Below, one piece after another: positions 51,515-64,000 of a DNA stretch of 64,000 nt (positions within the stretch are counted from its first letter, which is position 1; each line of letters begins with the position of its first letter). The position numbers and the translations under genes are program-made. The notes beneath the pieces are model-generated. The model saw nothing but the letters and a program-made list of their open reading frames with translations, did no database searches and was not told the DNA's origin. The DNA is from Agelaius tricolor (taxonomy: Eukaryota > Chordata > Aves > Passeriformes > Icteridae), in the NCBI GenBank assembly GCA_023055355.1, contig JALJCS010000024.1, forward strand, positions 11,981,501 to 12,045,500, read 5' to 3'.

Positions 51515-51612
51515 CTGAACTACTGCATTGAGCAGACTTTGCTCTGGCAGTTGGAAGTGTGATGTTGGTTATCTTCTTCAGGATATTTCACTAGTTCTGC
51601 CCTGACAACATT
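51515..51612 (-). CDS. RAB28: RAB28, alternative cassette exon (short-isoform C-terminus)
   Basis: On the minus strand, TTTAACAG precedes a 98-bp exon. Its first 93 bp (51520-51612) encode 30 residues beginning NVVRAELVKYPEEDNQ and ending KVCSMQ, then TAG. Five more bases (TTCAG) lead to a GTATTG donor. It follows the 56705-56782 exon in phase 0. It corresponds to the mammalian short isoform, whose tail I recall as one residue shorter and ending CSVQ, and whose insertion is reported as about 95 bp. The extra codon here would make 98. CSMQ is again a CaaX box likely to be farnesylated. Its stop sits only 5 bases before the last exon junction, so the transcript should escape nonsense-mediated decay. 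The first residue is Asn (AAT) where the long tail has Arg. Confidence 0.92.
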
Positions 51613-54600
51613 CTGTTAAACCATGTATCAACATGATGGATAGAGGGCAAGGAGAAGAATGTAAAAAGAAAAGAGAAGGAAAACAATGGAGAGATTAATC
51701 AGTAGTTGAAAAGAATGAATGGATAACATAAGATTATGCAGAAGCAAAAGGAAAGTGCATTTTCAGGCCTTAGGCAGATATAAGAGCAACACGTCTGACT
51801 GAAAGCAGCACTCAGCACCAGGGCTGCCTGTTGAGCTTTTTCCAGAACATGCCCTCTTCAAAGCACCAAAGTAAAAGGCTCATACATGCAATCAGCAAAA
51901 GTGTATTAAAGCTAGAGAAGGGACAGAATAAAAAGGCAGGGAATTCAGTGGAAGAAAAGATGACAGTGGCCTATTCCTCCTTTAAGTCGAAGATACTTAA
52001 ATACTACATTATCAGCTCATAACAAGTGCATTAACTGTACACATGCATCTTTTCCATCACATAACTATCAAATTACACCTAAATATATAATCCAAAAGCA
52101 GTGGCCAAATTAACAACCTAATATCAAAATGCTCTAAGTTTTGATTTTTCTTTGCTTCATTTAAAAATAAAAGGCTCCCATTTTTCCCCTTAAAAAACCA
52201 ACAAAACTGTTTTCTAATTATTAATACAAGTAATGGATACAGGCTCTCATTATTAATACAGGGTCAATACAGGGTACATGCAAAGGAAAGTAAAATTCAT
52301 AGAACAATTTCAGAAAAGAAGCAGCAGAGGAGGAAAGTCTGCTATGAAAGATACCCTAAACCAGTCTAATATTTTTCTTAAATACTTCAACTTTCCTACA
52401 ATATATTTTCAAGGTTAAAATGAATTAATAAATAATTAAATTCTATTATTTTAAAGGAAACAATATAAAAACTGGATTAGGAATATATAAACAGTATACA
52501 TTAAAGATTACCTCTGTAAATAAAACCTGTATGTCAAACAAGCAACAATAATTGAATAGCCTGGCAAAGGACCTGGATTTATTAGCTGCTGAAGTACTCT
52601 TCTTGAGCTTAATTCATCACATTCATATTATCTTATCTAGTGGACAACACTCATGATTTACTGGACTTCTGGCCTGATGTTATCAAGAGAAAGGTTGCCA
52701 AATCCCATGTAGGGCAGTAGTAGGAGTTTTAGCATTAAACAGCATTATCTGACCTCACAGGACCTAGTTTCTTCATACCAATCATTTGGCTAGAGCTGAG
52801 GGGCAAAAAAATACCCAAAAGAAAATCCTGCAATCAGTAGGCAATTAAGTGTTCCTCAAACATTGGTCTAAATCCCATCCTGTAAACACAGGCAGGTTAG
52901 TGACCTATGCTTAGCTACACTGTAGCAAAAAACTGATGATCATAAATGACTTGGATTTTCTAATGGAATTTCATCCAAATAAGAGTCTAAAAATATCATT
53001 GCAAGATTTCTTTCATTAGCTTTTCGGTAATTAAAAACTTGGGCCTCTTTGCATCAGATCCTACATCAAGTGTACCATCGCCATAGTTCAAATCACTGTC
53101 AATAATGAGAAATAACCTTTCTTGGTCCAGGTGCTCTGTATTCCAGATCTGACTTATCTGCCAAACACTTTATTGTACAAAGCTGGCACGCACACACTGG
53201 TCTGCTGAACCAGTATTTAGTTAGAGAGAAAACTACACATCACTTACAAAAATGCTAGCTCTTGCCAATGCCAAGGAACAAAGCTGTACCCCATGCAGTT
53301 CTTACACTACGGTTGGAAGTAAAAAATACAGAAAGAAAAACATTTGATTAATAAAGGAGCTATTTCCTCACATTTCATCAGACCGTTGCAATTTAAAAGG
53401 GAGAGTATTTTGAGGACTGAAAATAAGTCAGAATCTGCAATTTTCTTATTTTGGAACTGTTCTATTTCAAAAAACATGCTCTACTTTCCAGTCACGCATG
53501 AAGAGTAATCTAGTTCTTTGTTTCACCACAGTTTTGTCCAAATAAAGGTTTGATTAACAGTCATCTCAGCATTTTAAAAGACAAGGTTTAGTAGCTCTAG
53601 CTGAGATAGTTTAAAAACTTACCACCCCCAAATGTCTGTCCTATTCCTCTGCTGGAGATCATTGCTGCCAGAGGAGAGCTGCTGGAATGTAACGTGTACT
53701 TGCACCTCATCCACTCGAGCACAGTCTGGCAGCTTCTCTTTAAAACAACTTTCAGCAGCAGTTTAAGCTAAGCTGCTCAACTTCACCCTGATGTGGCCAA
53801 AGCACATGATCACCTTCCATGTTCTGATTCTGATGTGGGAGCAATACATTCCAAAAGGGCAGCAGCAAATAGCTTGGGCTGCATTAATATCTTAAACTGC
53901 TGCAGCTGTTTTCTGAAACAATGCAGAGTAAATATAATTCAATCTCTAAGGCTTGTTCTTGCAGTCAACTAACAGAAGTTGTGCTGCTAATTTGAAGGCA
54001 ACCAAGAACCTCACGTACTTTTCACAAGAGCATCTGCAGTTCTGCTACTCATCAAAGCTCAAAAGTCATGAGCCAAACCCCACAAATTCATACAAGCTAA
54101 AATACTATGTTTGGGATTCCTATTACTTATTTGTATCCACCTATGAATCACATCTATGTAACAATCATAACTGACTCTAAACACAAGAAATAAGATCTTC
54201 AGGCACAAAATCGAGCGCTAGAAATAATTTTAAAGCATATTCTCAATACTAGACAATAAAAAATACACATATAGCATTTGACTGTTGGCATTTTACACAA
54301 ATTCAGTATTTAATGCCTAGATTGAATGAACATATCTGATGTTCTCTGACAAACAGATTCAAGCAAGAACCACCTCAGTTGTCAAAATAAGGAAATCTCA
54401 CATTACACAAAATATGGAAAACTCAAAAAATATAATCCAGTGTGTAAATAATGCACATTTGTAAAAACCAAAATCCTTATTTAAAGATTGAATCCAAGTC
54501 AACACTTGTATACTTTACGGATGAGTCACATTTACTATTGTCTTGTATTTATTAGATTCTTTATAGCTTTTGTCTAGCATCTGTTTATCCACTGATCTAA

Positions 54601-56704
54601 TTTTATAGCCCAGTAGCTAGAGTATTCAATAGCTAAAAACTTTAAGGAACACACATCATATAATTGTCCTGCAAATTAAGCAAGACACGTGCCCATTTTA
54701 GAGAAGAAAGAGGGAAAAACTCCTACCACTACCACACTGAAGGGACCTGCATCTGTCATTCAAGAGTCTATGGTAAAACAGAAACCTGATTATGGCATTG
54801 TGCTCTAACACCACCTCCTTCCAGCCAAAAGACTAGCTCCATGCTTTTGGCAAACAGCATCTGCACATCACTTCAATTAGGCTTTTCTACTGCAGACAAA
54901 TAAATTTCTCTCAAGAGAATTCATCTTCCTGAGGATATGAAGGTTCAAGTTTTCACCCTCCAGATTATGTAGAGAGTTTCCCTTTTCTGTTCTTATGAAG
55001 TAATGGGGGTGTTTGGTTCCATACAACAATGAACCTTAAGATACAGCTAACAGACATTCCAATATAATTCTCATTGGGGAAACTCTTAGAATCCCTTCAA
55101 AATCACCCTCTTAAAAGGATCAAAGGTTTTACTGATAACAAGAGCTATTGCTTATTTGGAGTAGATTAAAATTATGCCCCATTAACAGAACTTTGCAAAT
55201 TAAGCATCTCACACTCTTTAGCTACACATACATGTTGCACCACATAGTGACTTCTGCTGTACCTGAAAGGCAACAGTGAAGTTTCTCTTCTGTCCAAATT
55301 CATTTACTGGCTTTATTTCTTCCTTTGTTGTTTTTTTGTCGGTGGTGGTGGTTTTTCAGAGATTTTTTTTTTACCTTTTTTTTTTTGATAATTAGAGCCT
55401 GGATTCACATCAACAGTAATATATGCCACAGTATTTAATTTATGCAAATTAACTATTTAAAGGCTATTGCTAACGCAACTTGTGTAATATAACTGACCCA
55501 TATATTCCATTGATCTACTCAACAAAATTAAAAGCTAATTACAATACTAAAGTAAAAGGAAGCCTACTTAAATCCGATACCAGTTTGACATAATTATGTA
55601 CTCTTGAATTGGGGCTATATGGAGCTTCCTACTTTAAAACCAATCTATAACCAGACCTTTTCTTTAGAATGATACAGTTTTCCATATAACCCTATTATCA
55701 CTCTCCTTTAAATTTAATTACACACCTTTCTACAATCTTACACCTGAGTTACAGAACACCATTCATAGCACAGAGAGGTCTAGGACTGATAGTCCAGTGC
55801 TAGCTAAACAACCAAAGAAAAATTGAAGAACTCTATGTGCTCAATTATTTAGAGACAAATAATCACAGAGCTCAAAATAATAGATGGATGGTACCTTAGT
55901 AGTAAAAGAACATTTAAAAGACATACTTAGTATTTCTTTGCCCATAAATTAAAGCTTTTTAAAACTAATTTGCTTGTTAAGTATGCTCTGTAAGTTTATT
56001 TTACAATTTCACTGTTTACAATACAGTTTTCTAGTTAACTACTTCAACACAGATTCCAAACACTGCTGTGGCAAAGCACTTTCAGAAATTAAATATTTAT
56101 TGTATATTTCAAAAAGGAGACCAAGCTGTACATAAGAAATGCTTTGCCATTTATTTTAAATAAACTTATTCACTTATTTTGTGGTACATGTTTAACACTG
56201 GTATTGAAAAGCAGATCTAGGTTATTACACCACTAGAATAGCAACATTTGGGTTCACTAAGTAAATTTAAATAATTGAAATCTCAAATGTCACTACAGAG
56301 GGTTGCCTCAGTAGTATAATCTTTCTTTTAGAGGTTTCTGAAACTGGGTTGTAGAAAAAAATTTCAGTTTAAACCCACGCATATAATATCATTAATATCT
56401 TCCATGCTACCTGTATATGCACACATATTTAATTGCCAAACTAATCTTAAGCACTATTTGTAAACAAATATCCTTAGAACTAAAGTTTTTTCTTCATTTT
56501 TGAACATGTTTTTTTCTTATTTCAGAGAGCTGATCATGATGGATAAGTAAGGAATTATCATATTTCAAAAAAGCTGTTGTGAAATCAAATATTCACCTTC
56601 AGAACAATAAATGAGGATTTATTTAAAGAACAGTTATAAATCCACAAAAACACTTTTAATACTAAATAAAATACTAAAAAATCCATGTATTTGTGGAAAA
56701 TCAC
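51613..56704 (-). other. RAB28: RAB28 intron upstream of the alternative tail exons
   Basis: A 5.1-kb intron. Its donor is GTGATTTTC at 56704 and downward, a less common GTGATT type, and its acceptor is AACAG ending at 51613. It is AT-rich, with T-rich low-complexity sequence at about 55319-55388. One GC-richer segment at 53623-53770 has an open minus-strand frame ending at a GTAAGT donor (53622-53617) and could be an unannotated exon. No other recognisable gene is present. Confidence 0.75.
55319..55388. repeat. T-rich / GTGG low-complexity tract
   Basis: Several T runs of 7-12 bases alternate with a short GGTGGTGGTGG stretch inside the RAB28 intron. It is simple sequence only. Confidence 0.8.
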
Positions 56705-56782
56705 CTGTGATTGTTCCAATTCTGCTTTGTTTAATTTGATGCCGAGTATGTCAGCAGCAATTCTCTGAAAACACAGGAAGAC
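56705..56782 (-). CDS. RAB28: RAB28, internal exon (last helix of G domain)
   Basis: On the minus strand, CCATAG precedes a 78-bp exon of exactly 26 codons, from [17 protein letters not shown] to ELEQSQ, followed by GTGATT. It matches the mammalian RAB28 sequence from the end of the G5 loop through the C-terminal helix of the GTPase fold, roughly residues 166-191 of 221. There are a few conservative changes (RI for KV, D for E, L for I). Both borders are phase 0. This exon is common to both isoforms and splices either to 51612 or to 50608, making it the branch point for the two tails. Confidence 0.96.
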
Positions 56783-59586
56783 CTATGGAAAGAAAATAAA
56801 TTGCATTTCAATGATTAAAAACAGACATCCTTGAGGTTCTTTCAAATATATCAAACCATTCCTGAACAGTAAACAATGATATACAAAATTATGACCTGTG
56901 CAAAACAGATCTGAAAAAAACCTCATCTGGTACTTTCAATTTTGTTTAAAAATTTGAGAAAATAACTCAACAATGGTACAAGGAATGAACAGTATGCTGG
57001 ATTGTTAAGCAACACTTCTACTTTGCCTCCAGAGACCTAAGTTTAAACAAGCTTTTACACAACCCACCTCTCAAATCCTACTCTCGGTGCTATAAAATAT
57101 GAATAAGGGTATTCACTAATGTTGAGCACAAAAATGTATTACCAGTGTATTGTGAAATAAGACATGTAGGTTTCTGAAACTGAGAATAACAGAACTGTGC
57201 ATCGACATCACCAAAATCTCTACTACATATGTCCAAAAAACAGCAGTATGAAAGACTTCTGAAGACTCTTACAAAACATTCACTGAATGGAAGTATCTAG
57301 GAACAATCAGGATGTTGTACAGCCTGAGCAGCAGCCTGGCAGAGCTAGACTTTGGACATGGTTTAACACATAATACTGGGTGGCAGTGCTGTTTTAAACA
57401 AGTGCTTTAATTCATCTCAAGACAGTCTACCTATCTCACTGTTTAGGTAAAACTGCATTTTAAATGTGATTAAAGAATATGACATGTTCAAGAGGAGCAG
57501 TTTAAGTGTGCAGTGCTGCTAAACACTGTATTGCCAAGCTGCAGGTTATATTTTATCTGCAGGGCTGTTAACGATGTCTGAGCTCACCATCTAAATACCT
57601 AACAAATATTGGTTTGCATCATGCAGCTGCCACCCACAAAAAAAAAAGTTCTATGTACATGCTCACCATCATTTTTGGTGAAATTAAGAAAAATATTATT
57701 TACACAATCTCTTCTAACACCTAAGATGGAAACCAGAAATAAATTAGTGGCACAACCAATGAAGGGTGGTCACTTCCAAAACAATTGCTCTTTCTCTCAA
57801 CTCCTTGGTATAGCACTGGTCTGTTCTACCAACATCTACACAACAAGAAAGGGCACACTGAACAGAGATTCTGAGGCTCAGAGACCTAGTTTAACCCACA
57901 CCAAGCTCTCAGGTGCTCTGAGCTGCATCACCTGCCCTGAGGACACTGTGCAATAAACTTCAAGCACAAGTGCATTGCTTCAGCTATGTGATTTGGTGGA
58001 CAGTAACACAGTTAGTAATAATAAATCTTCCATGATTTTTTTTTGCCCCTGAGATGACTTTCAGAATTTTCTATACACACAAAATTACCTTTTGCAAATA
58101 AGTCTGTTGAAAAGATCTGATATAAACAAAACAAATCATTTAACTGAGTAAGACTCCTTTAGTCTATATTCACAGTAGCAATGGATGCCTCTTCTTGAAT
58201 CACTGTCTAGGATAAACACTCCATCTTCTGAATGAGCAGTGTGCAGCAGCAGTGAAAGGGATAATTCAAATTTATATTGAAACTAAAAATGAACTATTGA
58301 AACTACTTCTTTTGTTAGTAGATATTTAGGCAGAGATTTCCTGTTAATGTTTTCTAGTCATGTTCAGATTTACTTTTGTTTTTAAACAGTAAGCTATGAA
58401 AAGTACAATCAGTATATATAGTGGAGTGCTGAGGTAATTAATGACTTAATTAAAAAGCTGAAATAAAGATTCTGTCATAATTAGAAATTATAAATGTATC
58501 AATTATAAAATGAATTGATTTTGGTAGTCTCCTTGTGCAAAGAATATATTTTATCAGATGCACATTTTACCAGATGCACATTTTACTAAGTGTAGTATTA
58601 CGATTTTTTTCTTCTGTTTCTAGCATAAAAAGCTTGTATTTTCACACTTAAAACAAAAAAATATACCAAAGATTTAACACAAACTATAAAGAGAATCAGG
58701 ACTCACTGCATTTGTAACAGCAGCATTGTTAGACTTTACAGAAAAACTATTATCTTAAAAAATTAGGCAGTTCACTGCACAAGATTAATCAAAGACCTTA
58801 ACAAGTTATTCCATTTGTGGACTATACTTCCATGTACTTGGCCATGGTCTTGCTATGCAATAACATTAAAGTAAAGTAAACTTTCTTGTCAACAGTAATA
58901 TTAAGGAGACAGATACAAGACTGTTTTATGGGAATGACAAACTCATTAGGCATGAGACAGAAATCAAGCAAAACAATACAAAATTATTTAATTTGACTGA
59001 TAGTGTCAACTGAAAAAGAACCTTTTCTTTCATATGCTTCCAAATAAAACAAATAACCCAGTTAGCTCAGAGTCAAAAGATTGTTCAAAAATGTACTCTG
59101 CAAAGCATCTGGGACAAATGTCAGAATGTTCAAATTTCAATGGAGCTGCAAAGGGAATGTCTCTCATGGCTCAGGACTCATATTAAAATCTTTTATTGCA
59201 ACAGGATCTTGTCACATTATTTACCAATTGTTGGAAAATTCTATATTGATGGTCTATAGATGTGACTCCACCTGGAATGAAGAAATGTACTTAACTACAG
59301 GCTGACAGCAAACAGAGATTTAGCTGGTCTCAGTTTTCACACTGATGTATAAGCCAGATCATTTCCATTAAAATCTGTACCTCAAACTGAAAATCAGATG
59401 AGAAACCACTGTAATTTAATAAGAATAATACACATTCATACAAAGATCTACTTTTCATGCAACTAAGGGAGTCAAAAAAGGGCCTGCAGCACTCTGAGTT
59501 CTCAACAGTTGTGAAGTAAAATATAACTGCTGCATCTTGAAAAAAAACTACAGACATCTACAAGTTTGTGGTTTTTCCTTACTTAC
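56783..59586 (-). other. RAB28: RAB28 intron
   Basis: A 2.8-kb intron with a GTAAGT donor at 59586-59581 and an ATAG acceptor at 56784-56783 on the minus strand. It is AT-rich and contains a 16-bp exact tandem duplication at 58555-58586 and short A/T runs. A 115-codon open stretch on the plus strand at 57609-57956 has no recognisable domain and lies antisense within the intron. Confidence 0.85.
58555..58586. repeat. Two-copy 16-bp tandem duplication
   Basis: CAGATGCACATTTTAC occurs at 58555-58570 and again, identically, at 58571-58586. A partial third copy (TTTTAT) precedes it. It is intronic to RAB28. Confidence 0.92.
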
Positions 59587-59690
59587 AGAATCTCCTGTCT
59601 TGGCTGACACAAAATGGCTACTGAAGTTGTTTTCCTGACAAAATCGCTGGTGCTTGTCAGCTTTCACTGTGCGAATATGCTCCAAATCAA
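59587..59690 (-). CDS. RAB28: RAB28, exon with the Asp of NKxD and the SAK (G5) motif
   Basis: On the minus strand, TTTTTAG precedes a 104-bp exon closed by a perfect GTAAGT donor. Its first two bases (TT) complete a split Ile codon, followed by 34 codons from [18 protein letters not shown] to [10 protein letters not shown]. The opening Asp is the last residue of the guanine-specifying NKxD motif, whose Asn-Lys lies in the previous exon outside the window. SAK is the G5 loop that contacts the guanine base. The exon matches mammalian RAB28 at roughly residues 132-165, with differences such as HQRF and ENN. RAB28 is a divergent Rab-family GTPase associated with cilia and retina. The frame continues directly into the 56782 exon. 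Confidence 0.97.
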
Positions 59691-62600
59691 CTAAAAACAA
59701 GTTGAAGAAATGAAAAATTATTACACTGGAGCCTGTTTAGTTACTGACCTTAGAAATTATTCATTGGCAACACATCAGATATAATACTTTACTTTACAGG
59801 TAGATGCAAATGCAAGTTTCTTTCTCTCTATAATCATTTGCTAAAATAAAAGCAATTAATTCTATCAGACTAATTTTATTTGCAAAACTAAAATGAAACC
59901 ACAACTAAAATTTTATGGTCAAATGCAACTAATTCATATCTCAAAGTACAAATTTATTTCTGGATACACTCAAATATTTTGTAATAAGTTTGCTGCTAGC
60001 AACATACTAAAACAAGACAGAACTAATATTCCATATTCTGTTTGCAAGCAAGATGCATTTTGGGGATTCCAGTGTAACCTGAGGACTTATACAAAATAAA
60101 TTCACCAGGCACATCTGAATCGACATATTTTTCCAAAGTAAAAATGTAAATAAGTTATAAAGAATTTTATTGCTGAACATGGCAAAGGAAAAACATTCTC
60201 TATAATAAAAAAATTGACTGAGTAAAAGCAGTGATGCTTAGTTACTTACATATGAGACTTTCAATTCCACAAAGGTGTGGTTGAGAAAAGTAAAATGCAT
60301 ATTTCAGGACACATACATATTTTTATTTTTATCACTTTACAACCATTGGAAACAGAGTAAAGCTTTCAAATGGTTTTTTATGCTGAAAAGCACTGGTTGC
60401 TTCCAAAATCTCACAGAACTCAAGTCTTGTGCAGGTTTTATTGTGTACATTCCAGTTTCTCCAATCTGATCCTAAGGTAATTGGAAACTATATTGAACAG
60501 TTTCTCTTTTTTTTATTGCATTACAGTTCCTATAAGGGTGTTGACTCAATGTAGTCAAATTATAAGGCAAATATATTCAGAAGGATTTAAGGACAAGCAA
60601 GCTCTTTGAGTTAATACAGGAAAAAAAAACTTCAACTGATTTCCTGAGGAAGGGACCCAACTGACTTGTAAAAACTTGTAAATTTGCAAATCTAGTAAGC
60701 CTGTATAATAGTGTTATTTGATTATCAGCTGAAAAAATGCTCTCCTACTACATAAAAGGCTTTATTTTTAAATGATATTGGAGGTCTTTAATTTGTAGGC
60801 TCTGGAGATTTTCTCTTGGAGATTTTTAGCCTAACAGGGGATTCCTACACCCCATTTATACTGCTTACCTTGGTTAATGTGGAGTTTTTGACACGTATTA
60901 CTGTTCCTTGCACATCAGTAAGGCCTTGTTTGTAAGAACAGGCCTAAAATCATCCAGTTACCACAGACATTAATTTCTGAAGGACTAAAATACTAAGCTA
61001 TTAACACTAATGTTTCTAGTATAGTTTTTCCATAATACTAAATGTCCACTATATAATAAAGTTTCATTTAAAAAGGGAACAACAAATACGTTTACTAAAA
61101 TAAAGCCTGTAGTCAATAACAATGACTACATTTAATGCATGCATTTAATTTTTTTCTCTGAAAAATAACTACCAAGATAAAAGATAGACTCTTTTGAAAT
61201 GCCTTTAAGAATAAAATACAGCACACTGCCTAAAACATTTCATTATTAACTATTATTTTTATGCTTCATATATTAGTTTTAAGTGCAGCTTGGAAAAAAC
61301 AACAGTGAGATTACTCTTTTGGGAAAAATAAAAATGTGTTTTCTTTATTTTCATTTCATGAACTTTTAAAGGAACTTAAACCCCACTTCCAGATTTCACT
61401 CATTATACTTCTCTGATTATACCTGAACTCCAAAAACCTACACACAATTACAACAGAACTAAATAAAGAGATAAATAGACAGCATTTACACTATATTCCT
61501 TTAAAAGACCATGACATGCTTACATAAATTCATAAAAAACAAGTTCACTAGTTACAATCTCTCTCAAACTCTCTTTCCCAGGAAGGAGAGAATAGAGAGT
61601 GTACAAAGAAAACAACAGGCTAAAAGGTTGATGGATTTCCAGGAAAAAAATGCCACAGGCATATTAGAAATCATCCTCAAATGCCTCTTACTTCCTATGA
61701 AGAAACATCAATAATAATATATGGTCAGTAGAGTATATCCTTTACTACAGAAGAGAAATTAAAGCACACAAGATCATAGAAACAAACACACTGAAAGTGA
61801 AAAATCAAGATGTAATTATGTTTTTGAACTTTGTGTACTTCTCAGTACTTCTCCCCAGTCACAAGTACTTCACTTTCTGCCTCCTGAATTTCGGGCTGTC
61901 TCCTCTGAACTGTAGAGGCACTGTCATGCCAGGGAACTGCCAGGTGACAGTCCATGTGTGCATTCAGAGCCCACAGAAAATGCCAGGTGATTCATGTTAT
62001 GTTAGCTCTTGGTGAAAAATGGTGCATTTTTAGCACAAGAAGAGTTTCAAGAGTTAATAAATATTCAACTACCCAAAACTGCAGTTTGAAGTCAATGAAG
62101 GACAATGACCCTAAGTCCAATTCCTTTGCATTGCCCACGGGCCAAGGGCATAATCATAGAGTTACTGAAGATCAGCTAAAGACAGTGAGCAGTTACCCTC
62201 CAGTCCTTTTTCTTTAACATCTGACATTGGTCAGCTCAACAGGCAGAATTCTTAGCACACCGGGAGATAAGTCTTGTCCAGCTTTTATTTAGACATCACA
62301 GCAAAAAGACTTTAGGGAGAGATTTGGAGGAGAAAAATGATTTTCTCAAAAAGATGTTTATAAGGAATGCAGGGACTTTACAGACAGAAAACGAACAGCT
62401 GGCCAATGTGGGCTCATATGATGAGCCAATTAACAGCAGGAATAGGCATCTTGGGATGAAGAATGATATGAGAATGCACTTAAGCCATGAAAAGTTTAAC
62501 AGCAAAGACAAATAAGTTTTGGATAGAAAGAAAGCGAATAAGATACATAAATACCGTTTGATTTTATAAACCTGGAAAATGATCTTGCAGAATATTCTAA

Positions 62601-64000
62601 ATGACTAGATAACACAGCAATGGCCAAGAAAAAGGAATTATTGAAATTTAGATACAAAATGAGAACTTTTTAACTCTGGTAATGGCTATGCTAGGCCATA
62701 TCTAACAAAGGTCTCAAAGAAGGAATCTGCAAGATTTGGCCACACATCAAATGCAAACATTTAGAGAAAAGCCCAAAGCGACGTTTACGTGCCAGATGGT
62801 ACAGTCATCCTCTTCATCTTTAGGGAATGAGAAAGGGGGTAACAGCAGGGCAAAATTAATAGCTTCATTTTTACCAAGTAGAATACAAACTGATGGCTAG
62901 AGATTCACAATGGGGTGAATAAAGAAGACAAGAGGACACAAGACACAAGAGAAGTAGAAAGAGATTTAACTATTTGAAAATAGTGGCACTCTACAGCACA
63001 CAAATATTACAAACCAGTATTTTTGATTGAGTGCTTGAATACAAACTCTCCTATCTGCATTAAAGTATGTTTTCTGATCATGAAAAGCTAAGGCAAGCCC
63101 AAGATGTATAAATGTTGGAGAATGCAGTGAGAGTATTCCTTTGATCTACCATTTCAAAAATTCTAAATGTCTTAAAAATGGGATCAACAGGCAGAAAGGG
63201 CAGTTAAAAGTATACATTATGAAAGCAATAGTTAAAATGTCAAAGGAGTACATTGCTAATTCCCTGGCTAGAATGGAACCACTTAATATATTTGCACTAA
63301 ATGGAATACTTACATGAAAACTTGTATCAAGAGAAGCAGCGGGACATCATGAGCAATGGGGGAAAGAGAGGGAGATAGTATTGTTCCCCTGACTAGCCTG
63401 ATGAGGACAGGAAAAGGGGGCTCAGCAGCCTCCAAAGTCCCTTTCAAAGAAAAGGCATCCACAATATAGGCTGTTGCAGTTTTGATCATTTTTATGCCTG
63501 AAATACACAGTAAAAGCCTCAAGTGACAACTACAAAAAATACATGGCTGCCAGATGTTCTCCAAAATTTATCTCCATTGCCTTGTTTGTCCTCTACAGAG
63601 CCCATTTTGTTGATTCTCTAAAACAAGAGTAAACATTAATCTTTAAGCTTTTTTAGTATGAAGAGTCCTTTCCATTACACTAGTAAGATAAAGTGCTGTT
63701 CCATAACAGGCTGATACACATCTGTATGTACAGGTTTCTCATAAAGATACCAGAACAACAAGAACAGATTAGAAACTTTGAGAATTCAGCTGCAGCTCTC
63801 AGCAAGGCAAACAGACCCAATGAAAATCTCTGAGCAAGCACAGGTCAACATCTACTGCTGCAAAAGTAGGTAAGACTTACTAAAATGCTTGCTTCTCATG
63901 AATTCCAGGGAGTTCCATTTTGATTTATAGGTGAGATTAAACAGAGATCTAGTGAGGTGAAAAGAGAAAACAGAATCTAGGAGGAAAGTATTGAACTCCC
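59691..64000 (-). other. RAB28: RAB28 intron, partial (upstream exon not in window)
   Basis: The acceptor for the 59690 exon ends at 59691. From there to 64000 I found no sequence encoding the preceding RAB28 exon (the G domain segment ending in VGNKI), so the intron is at least 4.3 kb long and runs off the window. It is AT-rich. Open stretches of 60-87 codons on both strands lack splice-site support or family similarity. Confidence 0.75.

Noticed and set aside
57609..57956. 115-codon plus-strand frame in a RAB28 intron
   Set aside because: It is antisense and intronic, with no recognisable domain or splice support.
59691..64000. Search for the preceding RAB28 exon (ending VGNKI)
   Set aside because: No segment encoding it with a proper donor was found, so it lies beyond the window.

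Overview
This window looks like vertebrate nuclear DNA, most probably from a bird and probably a songbird. It is AT-rich with long non-coding stretches. It carries truncated CR1 LINE 3' ends whose tails resemble the avian CR1 consensus, and a compact solo LTR of a type I associate with passerine endogenous retroviruses. There are no bacterial-type operons. The species cannot be named from the sequence alone.

The only protein-coding gene I can support is the 3' part of RAB28, on the minus strand from 59690 down to about 50200. Four coding exons fit together in frame with GT/AG borders. They are the exon carrying the Asp of the NKxD motif and the SAK (G5) motif (59587-59690), the next exon of the G domain's last helix (56705-56782), an alternative cassette exon with its own stop (51515-51612), and the final exon (50516-50608). 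The last two encode two different 30-residue tails. Both tails end in a prenylatable C-x-x-Q box, matching the long and short RAB28 isoforms known in mammals. The 5' exons (P-loop, switch regions, NK of NKxD) lie beyond 64000.

Positions 1 to about 50200 hold no gene I can recognise and look like an intergenic desert 3' of RAB28. In mammals RAB28 is followed by a very large desert before HS3ST1, and this layout agrees with that. The desert contains three CR1 fragments (4911-5250 minus; 19460-19512 and 37735-37806 plus), a solo LTR with a short target-site duplication (13870-14289), and a 19-unit GC-rich minisatellite built from near-palindromic 17/18-mers (34193-34521). It also contains a trinucleotide microsatellite (28466-28507), an AT-rich pentanucleotide array (36194-36340), several perfect inverted repeats and many poly-A runs. 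The open reading frames across this region lack protein-family signatures and are best read as chance.

No undescribed multi-gene system is visible. The observations most worth following are the duplicated alternative terminal exons of RAB28 and the dyad-symmetric minisatellite. A few segments resemble conserved non-coding elements and could be tested by cross-species alignment.
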